A DNA stretch of 64,000 nt from Phycisphaerae bacterium. Lineage in GTDB: Bacteria > Chloroflexota > Anaerolineae > 4572-78 > J111. The notes under the pieces were generated by a model. The model saw only the letters and a list, made by a program, of their open reading frames with translations. It searched no databases and was not told the DNA's origin. Positions 9,809 through 18,776 of the stretch are shown piece after piece (positions within the stretch are counted from its first letter, which is position 1; the number at the start of each line of letters is the position of its first letter). A program made the position numbers and the translations under genes. Where the stretch lies: contig JANQQF010000035.1 of the NCBI GenBank assembly GCA_028285035.1, positions 1-64,000 on the forward strand. The letters run 5' to 3'.

Positions 9809-10978
9809 TTAGGACCAATTCTCAATCACTCGCTTCACCTCGCCCACAAACCCATCGGCCACCGCGCCGTCCATAATCCGGTGATCAAAGCTGAAGCTGA
9901 CATAGGCACAAGGTCGGATGTGAATGCCACCATTGATGGCTTTGACCCGATCCTCAATGGCCCCGATGCCGAGAATGCCTGCCTGAGGCTGAAAAATGAT
10001 GGGCGTGCCGAGCAAGCTTCCCGCCGCGCCGTGATTACTAATTGAAAAGGTGCCGCCTTGTAGGTCGGTCGATTTGAGGGTACCCGAACGCGCCTGATCC
10101 GCTAAATCACCAATCGATTTCGCCAAGCCGCGTAGGTTGCGTTGATCAGCGTCTCGAATGACCGGAGCCAGCAGCCCACCCTCGACGGCTGTAATCAAAC
10201 CGATGTTTACCTCTGGCTTTAATTCAATGCCTGTCTCACGCCAAACACTGTTGATCAAAGGGAATTTTTTCAGTGCGTGGGCCGCTGCATAGGTTAGGTA
10301 TGCCATATATGTTAATCGAATGCCATCTTGAGCAAAGGCGGCTTTGTGAGCGGCACGATGAGCTGTCACTGTGGAGAAATCGAACTCAAAAATCGTGGTA
10401 ACGTGTGGGCTGGTGTGGACACTCCGCACCATGTGTTCTGCAATCGAGCGGCGCATTCCAGTGAGTTGAAGTAATTCACCGGGGACGTTTGATGGCGACA
10501 ATAGGGCAGATGGAGCGGCCACAGGTGGTGCAGGAACAGACTTCGGTGTATCGATAGGTACTTCTTGACCCGCAGGTTGAGTTGCTTTTTCTTGCTTCAA
10601 GTAAGCCAAGACATCCTTCTTCGTCACCCGCCCCTTGCTGCCTGTCCCGACAATCTGATGAATATCAAGCTGATGTTCCGCGACCAAGCGAGCCACCACT
10701 GGAGTTAAGCGTGGGGTTGTCGCTGGGGTGCCATTCGAAACAACCTGCTGCAATTCTGCCAAAACTGCCCCTGACTGGATGACCATCCCCGGCTGCACCA
10801 TCAGTTTACCAACCACCCCGGCCAATTCAGCCATCACCTCCATCGTCACCTTATCGGTTTCGACCTCCAAAATTGGCTCATTTTCAGACACAGTTTCACC
10901 TGGCTGTTTAAGCCATTTGACCACGGTGTATTCAGCCACATTATCATCAAGATTGGGCAAAATAAGTTGATCTGTCAT
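9809..10978 (-). CDS. 2-oxoacid dehydrogenase E2 (dihydrolipoamide acyltransferase)
   Basis: A 389-residue E2 subunit that moves the acyl group from lipoyl to CoA. It has one N-terminal lipoyl domain with the modified Lys43 in ETDKVTME. A peripheral subunit-binding domain at about 91-128 contains TPVVARLVAE and GSKGRVTKKDV. The C-terminal catalytic domain has His366 and Asp370 in DHRIMDG. The gene starts seven bases after the fused E1 stop, so the two form an operon. The preceding Lrp regulator and E1 type suggest a branched-chain or related 2-oxoacid substrate rather than pyruvate (inference). No E3 dihydrolipoamide dehydrogenase lies in the window. Confidence 0.92.
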   Translation of the reverse strand: MTDQLILPNLDDNVAEYTVVKWLKQPGETVSENEPILEVETDKVTMEVMAELAGVVGKLMVQPGMVIQSGAVLAELQQVVSNGTPATTPRLTPVVARLVAEHQLDIHQIVGTGSKGRVTKKDVLAYLKQEKATQPAGQEVPIDTPKSVPAPPVAAPSALLSPSNVPGELLQLTGMRRSIAEHMVRSVHTSPHVTTIFEFDFSTVTAHRAAHKAAFAQDGIRLTYMAYLTYAAAHALKKFPLINSVWRETGIELKPEVNIGLITAVEGGLLAPVIRDADQRNLRGLAKSIGDLADQARSGTLKSTDLQGGTFSISNHGAAGSLLGTPIIFQPQAGILGIGAIEDRVKAINGGIHIRPCAYVSFSFDHRIMDGAVADGFVGEVKRVIENWS

Positions 10979-10985
10979 AATTCAC

Positions 10986-13070
10986 CTAATATGCAATCAA
11001 TTTTTCTATTTGGTGCTGAATTCGCTCAACTGTTGGGACCACCCCAGCCATCAGCGTTGGGCTGTAAGGGACGGGCACGGCAGGAGCAGCCACACGGCTC
11101 ACCGGGGCATCGAGATCGATAAAGGCCTCATCAGCAACTGTGGCGGCAATTTCGGCCCCAAAACCACCAAAGCCGATATCTTCGTGGACAATCAGACATT
11201 TCGATGTTTTGCGAATTGAGTCAAGAACCAATTCTCTGTCCCACGGCACCAATGTCCGCAGATCGATAATCTCGATAGCAGCATCTAAGTTGTGAGCGGC
11301 CTGTTCACATAGCTCAACCATCGCTCCCCAAGTGACCACCGTCAAATCGTCTCCGGTTGACACACGCTTGGCTTGACCGTAGGGCAGCATAAAATCATCA
11401 CCAGGGTAGGGTCGCCGGGCCCACGCTGCATCAAGCATGGCGCGATGCTCAAAGAAAATAACGGGGTCGTGCCCACGCAGGGCGGTGCGTAGTAGACCGA
11501 CTGCATCTTCAGCATTAGAGGGTACGGCCACTCGCCAGCCGACGGCGTGGGCGAACGTGATTTCGCTGGTTACGCTATGCCAAGGGTCACCGATTTTGCG
11601 ATAACCGCCAGGCATTCGGACCACAATCGGCGCGGCAAAGTTGTTGTTGGTTCGCCAACGCAGGGTGCCACAGTTGTGAAGTTGCTCCATCGCGGGATCG
11701 GCATATTTGCGAAATTGAATTTCGGGCACAGGCATCAGTCCCGCCAAGGCCATCCCGACAGCCCGACCAATGATGCCTTCTTCTGACAAGCTTGTATCGA
11801 ATACTCGACCCTCACCAAATTGCTTTTGCAAGCCTAAAGTCGCCGCGTGCACGCCCCCCTTGAAACCCACGTCTTCACCAAAAATGAGGCAACGCTCATT
11901 AGCTATTAGCTCGCTTTCCATCGTGCGCCGGATGGCCTCAATCATATTGATCCGGGCTGGGCTTCGGGGTTGAGGGGTGTCATTTCCGGCAGACAGACTG
12001 ATGTACTCCGCCGCCAAGCCACCAACTTTGGCTGGTAAATCTGGTGTATGCCATATATATTGAGTAACATTTTGAACTGCGGCTTCGGGATAAGTCATCG
12101 CTTCGTCACGAGCAGCTAGAACATCGGATTTAGCCTGTGCTTCTAAGTCGTGCCAGGCTGACTCGCTAAAAACGTTAGGAACCAAGTAGTCTCGTAGGGC
12201 TGGAATGGGATCACGACGACGCTCATCCTCAAGCTCGGCATCACTCTTGTAGGTTTGGGTATCAATGCCCGTGTGTCCCGACAATCGGGGAACTGTCAGT
12301 CGTAACAGGCCGGGACCTTCGCCTGACCGAACATACTTTACCGCCTCATCAACCAGTGTTGAGGCCTCACTCGGATCAGTGCCGTCACCATCCCATAATC
12401 TCAAGTTTTTGAAGCTGGCCAAATTATCGGTAATCACCGAGCCAGGTGTTTGCAGCGGACTCTTGACCGAAATCGCATATCCATTGTCTTCTATCATTAT
12501 CAAAACGGGGAGTTTCAATGTGGTGATGATGTTGAGGGCGGCCCAAAAGCCATTAGCTGCAGTTGAGCCATCGCCGCCAAGAATGACAGCAATGCTGCCA
12601 TCAAGCTCGCGTTGCCCCAACTGCTCAACACGATAGCGAATAGCCTGTGCCCAACCGACCGCTGGGGTATACTGTGCGCCGACATCACCCGCCATCGGGA
12701 TGATGGTCGCCCCAGTACGCCGAGGTAAATTGAAAACCACGCCCACATCCCGGCCATCAGTCATTCCCCCAGCCCGAGCCAAACCAGAGACAAAAGCCTC
12801 AGTTGAGGTCAAACCTGAGCCGAGGGCGAAAGGGCGAGAGCGGTAGTAGACCGAAGCAGCATCAAAAGGGTAATTGAGACGTTGGCTAAGTAGAACTTGC
12901 GGAAGCTCGTGCCCTTTGGCTGAAAATTGGTATTTGACAAAGCCCTCAATCTCTTCAAGCTCATCCATCGCTCGTGACAGCAGAGTCAGATAGGCAATCT
13001 GTTGCCAATCAAAGTTACGATTGAGCTGGTGCTCAGCAGGTTTTGTTTGGAGTTGTACATCTGCAATCAT
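10986..13070 (-). CDS. 2-oxoacid dehydrogenase E1, alpha and beta fused
   Basis: A 694-residue thiamin-diphosphate decarboxylase in which both E1 halves form one chain. The alpha part (about 1-345) has the ThDP motif starting at GDGST 166-170 and ending at EDNGYAIS (Asn196). The beta part (from about 374) has FGEDVGFKGG with Glu399 and the EIQFRKYADPAMEQL block. Such fusions are known among branched-chain 2-oxoacid dehydrogenases of several phyla. It transfers acyl groups to the E2 encoded next. The 5' side faces an 11-bp perfect inverted repeat and the Lrp/AsnC gene, which is the likely regulator. Confidence 0.92.
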   Translation of the reverse strand: MIADVQLQTKPAEHQLNRNFDWQQIAYLTLLSRAMDELEEIEGFVKYQFSAKGHELPQVLLSQRLNYPFDAASVYYRSRPFALGSGLTSTEAFVSGLARAGGMTDGRDVGVVFNLPRRTGATIIPMAGDVGAQYTPAVGWAQAIRYRVEQLGQRELDGSIAVILGGDGSTAANGFWAALNIITTLKLPVLIMIEDNGYAISVKSPLQTPGSVITDNLASFKNLRLWDGDGTDPSEASTLVDEAVKYVRSGEGPGLLRLTVPRLSGHTGIDTQTYKSDAELEDERRRDPIPALRDYLVPNVFSESAWHDLEAQAKSDVLAARDEAMTYPEAAVQNVTQYIWHTPDLPAKVGGLAAEYISLSAGNDTPQPRSPARINMIEAIRRTMESELIANERCLIFGEDVGFKGGVHAATLGLQKQFGEGRVFDTSLSEEGIIGRAVGMALAGLMPVPEIQFRKYADPAMEQLHNCGTLRWRTNNNFAAPIVVRMPGGYRKIGDPWHSVTSEITFAHAVGWRVAVPSNAEDAVGLLRTALRGHDPVIFFEHRAMLDAAWARRPYPGDDFMLPYGQAKRVSTGDDLTVVTWGAMVELCEQAAHNLDAAIEIIDLRTLVPWDRELVLDSIRKTSKCLIVHEDIGFGGFGAEIAATVADEAFIDLDAPVSRVAAPAVPVPYSPTLMAGVVPTVERIQHQIEKLIAY

Positions 13071-13102
13071 AACGTTATCTCCTTATGAAGCGTTCTTTAA
13101 AT

Positions 13103-13141
13103 GAGGCCAAAGTACACTCTGTCCTGGTGAACTTTGGCCTC
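13103..13141 (-). promoter_or_regulatory. 11-bp perfect inverted repeat between lrp-like gene and E1
   Basis: GAGGCCAAAGT at 13103-13113 and ACTTTGGCCTC at 13131-13141 form a perfect hairpin with a 17-base loop. It lies after the regulator and 33 bases before the E1 start on the minus strand. No good T run follows on that strand, so it may be an attenuating hairpin or a dyad operator rather than a full terminator. Confidence 0.6.
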
Positions 13142-13158
13142 TGTGTTACTTTTACGGG

Positions 13159-13632
13159 CTACAAGCCTGGAGGTTGAGTAGAAACGTACATCGTTTCCTT
13201 GATTTCTTTCAAAACGACGTTGGTGCGAACCCGATCAACCATCGGTAGTGGCATCAATACTTTCATTAAAAAGTGATCCAAATGCTCTCGATTTTGCACA
13301 ACGACTTTCAGCAAATAATCAGCGCCGCCGGTCATCCGATGACACTCCAGAATTTCTGATAGCTCGTGGACAAGATCATCAAACTCGGTGACCGAGTCAG
13401 GTGAATGTGCTTGCAGGCTGACCTGAACAAAACACAGCATATCGTGGCCAAGCTTTGTTCGATTAAGAATGGTAGCGTACTGTTGAATTACGTCTTGCTC
13501 TTCCAATTTTCGTAGCCGCTTCTGCACGCCAGACGTTGACAAGCCTACCACGTCAGCCAAGTCACTACTCGACATTCTTGCGTTTGATTGTAAGTGAGCA
13601 AGTAATACTCGATCTATATCATCTAATTCCAT
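13159..13632 (-). CDS. Lrp/AsnC-family transcriptional regulator
   Basis: A 157-residue one-component regulator. The N-terminal helix-turn-helix covers residues 5-50 (SSDLADVVGLSTSGVQKRLRKLE). The C-terminal RAM ligand-binding domain has MTGGADYLLKVVV near 100 and ends with the VLKEIKET strand. Lrp-family members sense amino acids and form octamers that wrap DNA. Its position directly upstream of the E1/E2 genes, in the same direction, suggests control of branched-chain 2-oxoacid oxidation, as with BkdR (inference). The 242-base AT-rich region to the divergent thiolase gene presumably holds both promoters; I could not assign -35/-10 boxes with confidence. Confidence 0.92.
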   Translation of the reverse strand: MELDDIDRVLLAHLQSNARMSSSDLADVVGLSTSGVQKRLRKLEEQDVIQQYATILNRTKLGHDMLCFVQVSLQAHSPDSVTEFDDLVHELSEILECHRMTGGADYLLKVVVQNREHLDHFLMKVLMPLPMVDRVRTNVVLKEIKETMYVSTQPPGL

Positions 13633-13874
13633 CTCATCACCAGAGTATAAATACTAGTACCAAATTGATCACAAAACAATGTTTATGCAATCAATTTAAC
13701 ACTAAAATACCAAAAAAAGTGCCAATTGTCAACCATCAGAATCTATCAACTCCATCCCAATCTATAGCTTTTGTGTTTTGTTCGCCACAAATTTGACAAC
13801 TAAATTCAGAGAAAATATAATTCAAATTATCAACGGACGTTTATTTTTTGAGTTCTATAGCAAAGGACAATATC

Positions 13875-15122
13875 ATGCAGGAAGCCGTAATCATTGATGC
13901 AATTCGCACCCCGGTCGGCAAATGGGGCGGGGCTTTGAGTAAAGTGCGCACCGACGATTTGGCGGCGCATGTCCTCAAGGCATTGGTTGAGCGAACGGGT
14001 ATTGACCCGGCTGAATTGGAAGAGGTGTCGCTGGGTTGCACCAACCAAGCGGGCGAGGATAATCGCGATGTGGCTCGAATGGCGGTGCTTTTAGCTGGGT
14101 TTCCCCAAAGCGTCGCAGGCATCACGGTCAATCGATTGTGTGCCTCGGGGTTGGATGCCATTATCCACGCAGACCGGGCCATCAAAATCGGTGAGGGCGA
14201 TGCCTACATCGCCGGTGGTGTGGAGAGCATGTCTCGCGCCCCGTATGTGGTCGGAAAGGCGGATCAGGCTTTTGGCCGTGCCCAAACAATGTATGATACC
14301 AGCATCGGCTGGCGTTTCCCCAACCCGAAGATGGCCGAAATGTTTCCCTTGGAAGGGATGGGCGAGACGGCTGAGAATATCTACGCTGAAACCAACATTC
14401 CTCGTGAACGGCAAGATGCATTTGCGTTGGAAAGCCAACGCCGCGCCGTAGCTGCTATCAATGCTGGCAAATTCCGTGGCGAGATTGCGCCGGTCGTCAT
14501 CCCCCAACGCAAAGGGGAGCCGATTATTGTGGACACGGACGAGCACCCTCGCATGAAGAAGGTGGAGGGTGAATACCAATTGGCCACCAGTCCCGAAATT
14601 CTAGCCAAACTGCGCCCAGCCTTCAATCCAGAAGGGTCTGTGACGGCAGGTAATGCGTCAGGCATCAATGATGGGGCAGCGGCCGTGCTTCTAACCTCAC
14701 GCGAGAAAGCCGAGGCGCTGGGCTTGAAGCCCAAGGCTCGGATTGTTGCTTCTGCCGTCGCTGGGGTCAGCCCCCGCACGATGGGCTACGGCCCCATTCC
14801 AGCCACCCGAAAAGCGTTAAAACGGGCGGGATTGAGTGTGACGGATTTAGACCTGGTAGAGTTAAATGAAGCTTTTGCGGTACAGGCTCTGGCTTGCATT
14901 GATGCCCTGGAGTTGCCCGAGGATCGGGTGAATATCAACGGTGGGGCAATTGCCCTGGGGCACCCCCTCGGTTGCACGGGGGCACGCCTAATGACGACGA
15001 TTTTAGGTGAAATGAAACGCCGGCACGATGATGGCACCGCCACCTCACCATATGGCTTGGTGACGATGTGCGTCGGGGTTGGGCAAGGCGTGGCTTCGAT
15101 TGTTGAATGGCTTGGAGAGTAA
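13875..15122 (+). CDS. paaJ: Acetyl-CoA acyltransferase, 3-oxoadipyl-CoA thiolase type
   Basis: A 415-residue thiolase that cleaves 3-oxoacyl-CoA to acetyl-CoA and a shortened acyl-CoA. The ATG at 13875 follows AAAGGA by seven bases; in-frame TTG codons from 13848 lack a site. The active-site residues are visible: Cys89 in NRLCASG, His363 in [11 protein letters not shown], and Cys399 in CVGVGQG. The order, just before paaA, suggests the PaaJ/PcaF role that completes phenylacetate breakdown to succinyl-CoA plus acetyl-CoA (inference). A general beta-oxidation thiolase (FadA-like) cannot be excluded. The gene is divergent from the Lrp regulator. Confidence 0.85.
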   Translation: MQEAVIIDAIRTPVGKWGGALSKVRTDDLAAHVLKALVERTGIDPAELEEVSLGCTNQAGEDNRDVARMAVLLAGFPQSVAGITVNRLCASGLDAIIHADRAIKIGEGDAYIAGGVESMSRAPYVVGKADQAFGRAQTMYDTSIGWRFPNPKMAEMFPLEGMGETAENIYAETNIPRERQDAFALESQRRAVAAINAGKFRGEIAPVVIPQRKGEPIIVDTDEHPRMKKVEGEYQLATSPEILAKLRPAFNPEGSVTAGNASGINDGAAAVLLTSREKAEALGLKPKARIVASAVAGVSPRTMGYGPIPATRKALKRAGLSVTDLDLVELNEAFAVQALACIDALELPEDRVNINGGAIALGHPLGCTGARLMTTILGEMKRRHDDGTATSPYGLVTMCVGVGQGVASIVEWLGE

Positions 15123-15123
15123 T

Positions 15124-15180
15124 TAGTAAATGGTAATTGGGGTTAGCAAACAATTACTATTTACCAATTACTGTTTACGG
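15124..15180. repeat. Inverted/direct repeat between thiolase and paaA
   Basis: GTAAATGGTAATTG at about 15127-15140 is mirrored by CAATTACTATTTAC, and a further ATTACTGTTTAC copy follows. The unit resembles a small palindromic intergenic repeat and could fold in the mRNA between the thiolase and paaA. Confidence 0.6.
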
Positions 15181-15228
15181 CTAAACCAAAGAGACACTGG
15201 CTATTTGTATTGTTGAAGGAGCATATGT

Positions 15229-16185
15229 ATGAACGCGGAAATAACACAAGAACAACGTGAAGCAGAATTTGAGGCGCGGATTGCCCGAGGTGAGAAAATT
15301 GAGCCGGGGGATTGGATGCCAGAGGCCTATCGGAAGCAGTTGATTCGAATGATCTCGCAACACGCCCACAGCGAATACATCGGGATGTTACCGGAAGGGG
15401 CTTGGATTCCCCATGCGCCCAGTCTGCGCCGGAAGATGATTTTGATTGCTAAGGTGCAGGATGAGGCAGGACACGGCCAATATTTGTATCACGCGGCCGA
15501 AACCTTGGGCGCAACCCGCGAGGAGATGATGGATGCCTTTCTGACTGGTAGGGCAAAATACTCTAGCATCTTCAACTATCCCGTGCCCAACTGGTCTGAT
15601 GTCGCCATTATCGGCTGGTTGGTTGATGGGGCGGCGATTGCCAACCAATTGATGTTGGCCCGTTGCTCTTACGGTCCCTATTCCAGGGCAATGGTCCGCA
15701 TCTGCGCCGAGGAGACGTTCCACCATAAGCAGGGCAAGGAGATGGTCCTTAAATACGCCAATGGCACGGAAAAGCAACGTGAGATGGTCCAGGACTCACT
15801 CAACCGCTACTGGTGGCCCTCAGTGATGATGCTTGGCCCGCACGACTCCGACTCGCCCAATACCCCACAACTGGTCCGCTGGGGTATCAAAACCAAAACC
15901 AATGATCAAGTCCGACAAGAGTTCATCAACGAGACGGCCCCTGAATTATTGGAGGCGGGGCTAACCATCCCCGACCCTGATTTACATTACGACGAGGAGT
16001 CGGGCAACTGGATTCACGGCCCGATTGATTGGGATGAATTCTGGGCGGTCGTCAAGGGCAATGGCCCTTGCAACGCAGAGCGAATGGCCGCTCGTCGCGA
16101 CGCCCACGCCGATGGCACTTGGGTACGTGAGGCCTTGAATGCGTACGCCGAACGGCAACAGGCATCGATGGCACAAGCGGCATAG
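15229..16185 (+). CDS. paaA: 1,2-phenylacetyl-CoA epoxidase subunit A
   Basis: The catalytic ferritin-fold diiron subunit that epoxidises the ring of phenylacetyl-CoA. It has 318 residues, close to known PaaA. Diiron ligands fall in HSEYIG (Glu49), VQDEAGHGQ (Glu79, His82) and [12 protein letters not shown] (Glu161/162, His165). GAAGGAG precedes the ATG. It works with PaaB, PaaC and the reductase PaaE. PaaB and PaaC are encoded downstream here, but an unrelated small gene sits in between and no paaE is visible. Expression probably begins at or upstream of the thiolase. Confidence 0.96.
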   Translation: MNAEITQEQREAEFEARIARGEKIEPGDWMPEAYRKQLIRMISQHAHSEYIGMLPEGAWIPHAPSLRRKMILIAKVQDEAGHGQYLYHAAETLGATREEMMDAFLTGRAKYSSIFNYPVPNWSDVAIIGWLVDGAAIANQLMLARCSYGPYSRAMVRICAEETFHHKQGKEMVLKYANGTEKQREMVQDSLNRYWWPSVMMLGPHDSDSPNTPQLVRWGIKTKTNDQVRQEFINETAPELLEAGLTIPDPDLHYDEESGNWIHGPIDWDEFWAVVKGNGPCNAERMAARRDAHADGTWVREALNAYAERQQASMAQAA

Positions 16186-16241
16186 CGAAGATTTAACCTG
16201 TGTTACAAAAAGACAGCAAGTAATATACAGGGTCACTCGAC

Positions 16242-16769
16242 TTGAGCAATCGTAGAAACAAAAAACTTCTAATTCTGACATTGGTATTAATAGGGTTTAT
16301 TTGTAGCAGTTTGTGTTTGTTCAACATCAGTTATCTCGATCCTCGTGGAGATCAGCTTAGTCCAGAAGAAAAATTTTCCCATCATCTATCGCACCCAGAC
16401 AATGATGAACTTTTACAGCAAGCAAGTGATATTCAAGTTGAAATATTATCAATGGGACAAGGTATTTACTTCCGCTTTAACGCGGATAAAGTTTATACCA
16501 TCAGCTTTTTGGAGGCTGACAAGGACAATCCACACTCTATACATTATCCTTATCAGGTGGTATCTTGTCAGAAATTTTATAACGCATATCCAGCTTGGGC
16601 GGATACTTGGCGAGGATATAAATGGTGGAGACCACGAGAAATTGTCTCTCCAGAGTGTTATGTGACCAGAGGATGTGAATATTTCTTATTCAATCAACAC
16701 AGCAAAATTACATATTATTATTTTTTCCCTGATTTTCTTGGAAGAGATCATTTTTGTGTAGAAGCCTAG
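16242..16769 (+). CDS. AT-rich hypothetical protein with N-terminal membrane segment
   Basis: An unrecognised 175-residue protein inserted between paaA and paaB. It would start with TTG at 16242; the ribosome site is weak. Residues 7-28 form one hydrophobic segment after the basic stretch SNRRNKK, followed by a polar domain rich in aromatic residues (YKWWRPRE, TYYYFFPDF) with several cysteines, which suggests an extracytoplasmic domain. Base composition is visibly more AT-rich than in the flanking paa genes, so it may be a late insertion. I see no known domain and cannot give a function. Confidence 0.55.
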   Translation: MSNRRNKKLLILTLVLIGFICSSLCLFNISYLDPRGDQLSPEEKFSHHLSHPDNDELLQQASDIQVEILSMGQGIYFRFNADKVYTISFLEADKDNPHSIHYPYQVVSCQKFYNAYPAWADTWRGYKWWRPREIVSPECYVTRGCEYFLFNQHSKITYYYFFPDFLGRDHFCVEA

Positions 16770-16783
16770 ATTGGAGTACCCAA

Positions 16784-17314
16784 ATGACAGATACTCAATG
16801 GCCTCGCTGGGAGGTCTTCAAGCAAGATACACCAAACAAGCCACATCAGGCGGTGGGCACGGTCCACGCGGCGGACCCGGAACACGCCTTGCTCAATGCT
16901 CGGAATGTATTTGTCCGACGCCCCAAGGCTGTCAGCTTGTGGGTGGTACAGGCTAAAGACATATTCTCGATGACCGCAGAGGAGCTAGAGGAAAATCCCA
17001 ACTGGGCAGAAGAAGAAATCGCGGATGGGGCCGAGACACAAGCCTTCACCGTTTTTCAAAAAGTTAGTCATCGCCGAACGATGACCTTTGTCGATTATAC
17101 GGGCGAAGTTGAAGCAGTATCGGCCAAGCAAGCGCTCGTAAAAGCGATAGAAACATTTGCAGATCAACCCACCCTAACTTGGTGGATTGTGCCGACCTCA
17201 GCCATTGTTCGCAGTGAGCCGGATGTGGTCGAAAGCTGGTTTGCCCCAGCGGCGACAAAAACGTACAAGCAACAGTCGGCGTATGGTTTTGTACGGGTAG
17301 AGCAAAAGAAATAG
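16784..17314 (+). CDS. paaB: 1,2-phenylacetyl-CoA epoxidase subunit B, double-domain form
   Basis: PaaB bridges PaaA-PaaC pairs in the epoxidase and is normally about 95 residues. This protein has 176 residues and carries two PaaB-like halves. The first (about 1-70) has WPRWEVFKQDTPNKPHQAVGTVHAADPEHALLNAR-type sequence with RRPKAVSLWVV. The second (about 84-170) has FTVFQK, YTGEVEAVSAKQALVKAIE and PTLTWWIVP. The ATG at 16784 follows TTGGAG by seven bases; codons upstream from 16754 overlap the previous gene and lack similarity. A tandem form could replace a PaaB dimer (inference). Identity is well supported by paaA and paaC on either side. Confidence 0.88.
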   Translation: MTDTQWPRWEVFKQDTPNKPHQAVGTVHAADPEHALLNARNVFVRRPKAVSLWVVQAKDIFSMTAEELEENPNWAEEEIADGAETQAFTVFQKVSHRRTMTFVDYTGEVEAVSAKQALVKAIETFADQPTLTWWIVPTSAIVRSEPDVVESWFAPAATKTYKQQSAYGFVRVEQKK

Positions 17315-17398
17315 TACAGACAGAATAAATTCTGTGGCTAGTACAAGAAACAGGCTTCAAGCCTGTTTGATTTCATAGCAGTAGATTTTAATCTATCG
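17315..17398. repeat. Three-palindrome dispersed repeat, copy 1
   Basis: Three short palindromes follow one another: ACAGAATAAATTCTGT at 17320-17335, AAACAGGCTTCAAGCCTGTTT (arms at 17348-17368), and TAGATTTTAATCTA at 17382-17395. The same three, in the same order and spacing, occur at 35351-35430. It lies in the gap between paaB and paaC. Confidence 0.8.
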
Positions 17399-17440
17399 AT
17401 TATACCTGGTTAATGAATAGTATTGAGATAGGACAATTCA

Positions 17441-18196
17441 ATGGATGTTCAATTAAAAAGTGCCTTGGCCTTTCGTTTGACGGCTCTGGCGGATGATGAA
17501 TTGATTTTGGCGCACCGTGACTCGGAATGGACGGGGCACGCGCCGATTTTAGAGGAAGATATTGCGTTGGCTAATATCGCGCAGGATGAGTTGGGGCACG
17601 CCACGGTCTTCTATGGACTGCTGCGTGATCTGACGGGCGATGATCCGGACCAAATGGCTTTCTTCCGTGACGCCCCCGCCTTTCGTAATGTCCAACTGGT
17701 CGAACTCCCCAAAGGCGACTGGGCCTTCACAATGCTGCGACAATATCTATTTGATGCCTACGAATACGTTTTGATGCCTGCTCTGGCCGAAAGTCAGTAC
17801 GAGCCACTGGCCGATGCCACGGCAAAAATCCGGCAGGAGGAAATTTACCACCTACGTCACAGTCACGTTTGGGTCGAACGGCTGGGTTTAGGCACCGAGG
17901 AGTCGAATCGCCGAATGCAAGATGCGCTCAATGTGCTGTGGCCCTATCAGGCCCAACTTTTCACCCCTGCCGCCGAAGATCAAGCTTTGATCGAGGCAGG
18001 CTATTTCCCCAACGTCAACCTCCTCGAAGCCCAATGGCGTAATATCGTTCGTCCCCATCTGGATGCGGCTGAATTGACGATCCCCGATGACAGCCCACTG
18101 GTTGAGGTTGACCGCAGCCAGCATAGTGAACATCTGACGGCACTTTTGGCCGATATGCAAAAGGTCGCTCGGTGGGAGCCTGAGGGGGATTGGTAG
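17441..18196 (+). CDS. paaC: 1,2-phenylacetyl-CoA epoxidase subunit C
   Basis: The structural ferritin-fold partner of PaaA, 251 residues, matching the family length. Visible blocks include ADDELILAHRDSEWTGHAPILEEDIA-type N-terminus, ANIAQDELGHATVFYG near 47-62, FDAYEYVLMPAL near 105, and EEIYHLRHSHVW near 130-141. Unlike PaaA it is generally not catalytic, although some ligand-like residues remain. The ATG is preceded by GAGATAGGACAATTCA, a modest site. It is separated from paaB by the palindromic repeat and followed by paaD 38 bases later, in one probable operon. Confidence 0.95.
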   Translation: MDVQLKSALAFRLTALADDELILAHRDSEWTGHAPILEEDIALANIAQDELGHATVFYGLLRDLTGDDPDQMAFFRDAPAFRNVQLVELPKGDWAFTMLRQYLFDAYEYVLMPALAESQYEPLADATAKIRQEEIYHLRHSHVWVERLGLGTEESNRRMQDALNVLWPYQAQLFTPAAEDQALIEAGYFPNVNLLEAQWRNIVRPHLDAAELTIPDDSPLVEVDRSQHSEHLTALLADMQKVARWEPEGDW

Positions 18197-18234
18197 GCAA
18201 GGGAGCAAAGTAGTAAGGTTACAAGGAGGTTGTT

Positions 18235-18714
18235 ATGTTAACTGAACAAGTTATTTGGGATGCATTGCAAGAGGTGAAAGACCCAGAAATTCCGGTGGTG
18301 TCGCTGGTCGAGATGGGGATTGTGCGAGAGGTTGACCTAGAAGAAGATCGCGTACAAGTCCAGATGACCCCAACCTTTTCCGGTTGCCCCGCCTTGCGTG
18401 AGATGGAGCGGCTGATTGAGGAAAAGTTACTTGAGGTCGGAGCCGAGGCGGTCGAGGTGAAGGTCTTACTCAAGCCTGCCTGGACCAGCGATTGGATCAC
18501 CGATGAAGGCCGGGCCAAGCTCAAAGGCTTTGGCCTACAGCCCCCCCACAAACACGGTGGCAACATTGTCCAAACCTTCTTTGAAACCGTCACCTGCCCT
18601 CGCTGCGACTCTCCAAACACGACCCTCAAAAATAGCTTCGGCTCAACGCTGTGTCGCTCGATTTGGGTTTGCAATAGTTGCCTGGAGCCATTCGAGCAAT
18701 TTAAGGCGCTGTAG
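18235..18714 (+). CDS. paaD: Phenylacetate epoxidase maturation protein PaaD
   Basis: A 159-residue MIP18/SufT-like protein needed for epoxidase activity, probably in iron-cofactor assembly. The N-terminal domain has EVKDPEIPVVSLVEMGIV and TPTFSGCPAL, typical of this family. The C-terminus is a zinc ribbon with CPRCDS, a single Cys in TLCRS and CNSC. AAGGAGG precedes the ATG closely. It completes a paaABCD set. No paaE reductase follows, which is unusual because paaABCDE is the standard cluster. Confidence 0.94.
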   Translation: MLTEQVIWDALQEVKDPEIPVVSLVEMGIVREVDLEEDRVQVQMTPTFSGCPALREMERLIEEKLLEVGAEAVEVKVLLKPAWTSDWITDEGRAKLKGFGLQPPHKHGGNIVQTFFETVTCPRCDSPNTTLKNSFGSTLCRSIWVCNSCLEPFEQFKAL

Positions 18715-18776
18715 AATAATCTATCCACAGATTGACACGGATAAACAACCTAGTCCTCACTTTTTAGGAGTCCCCA

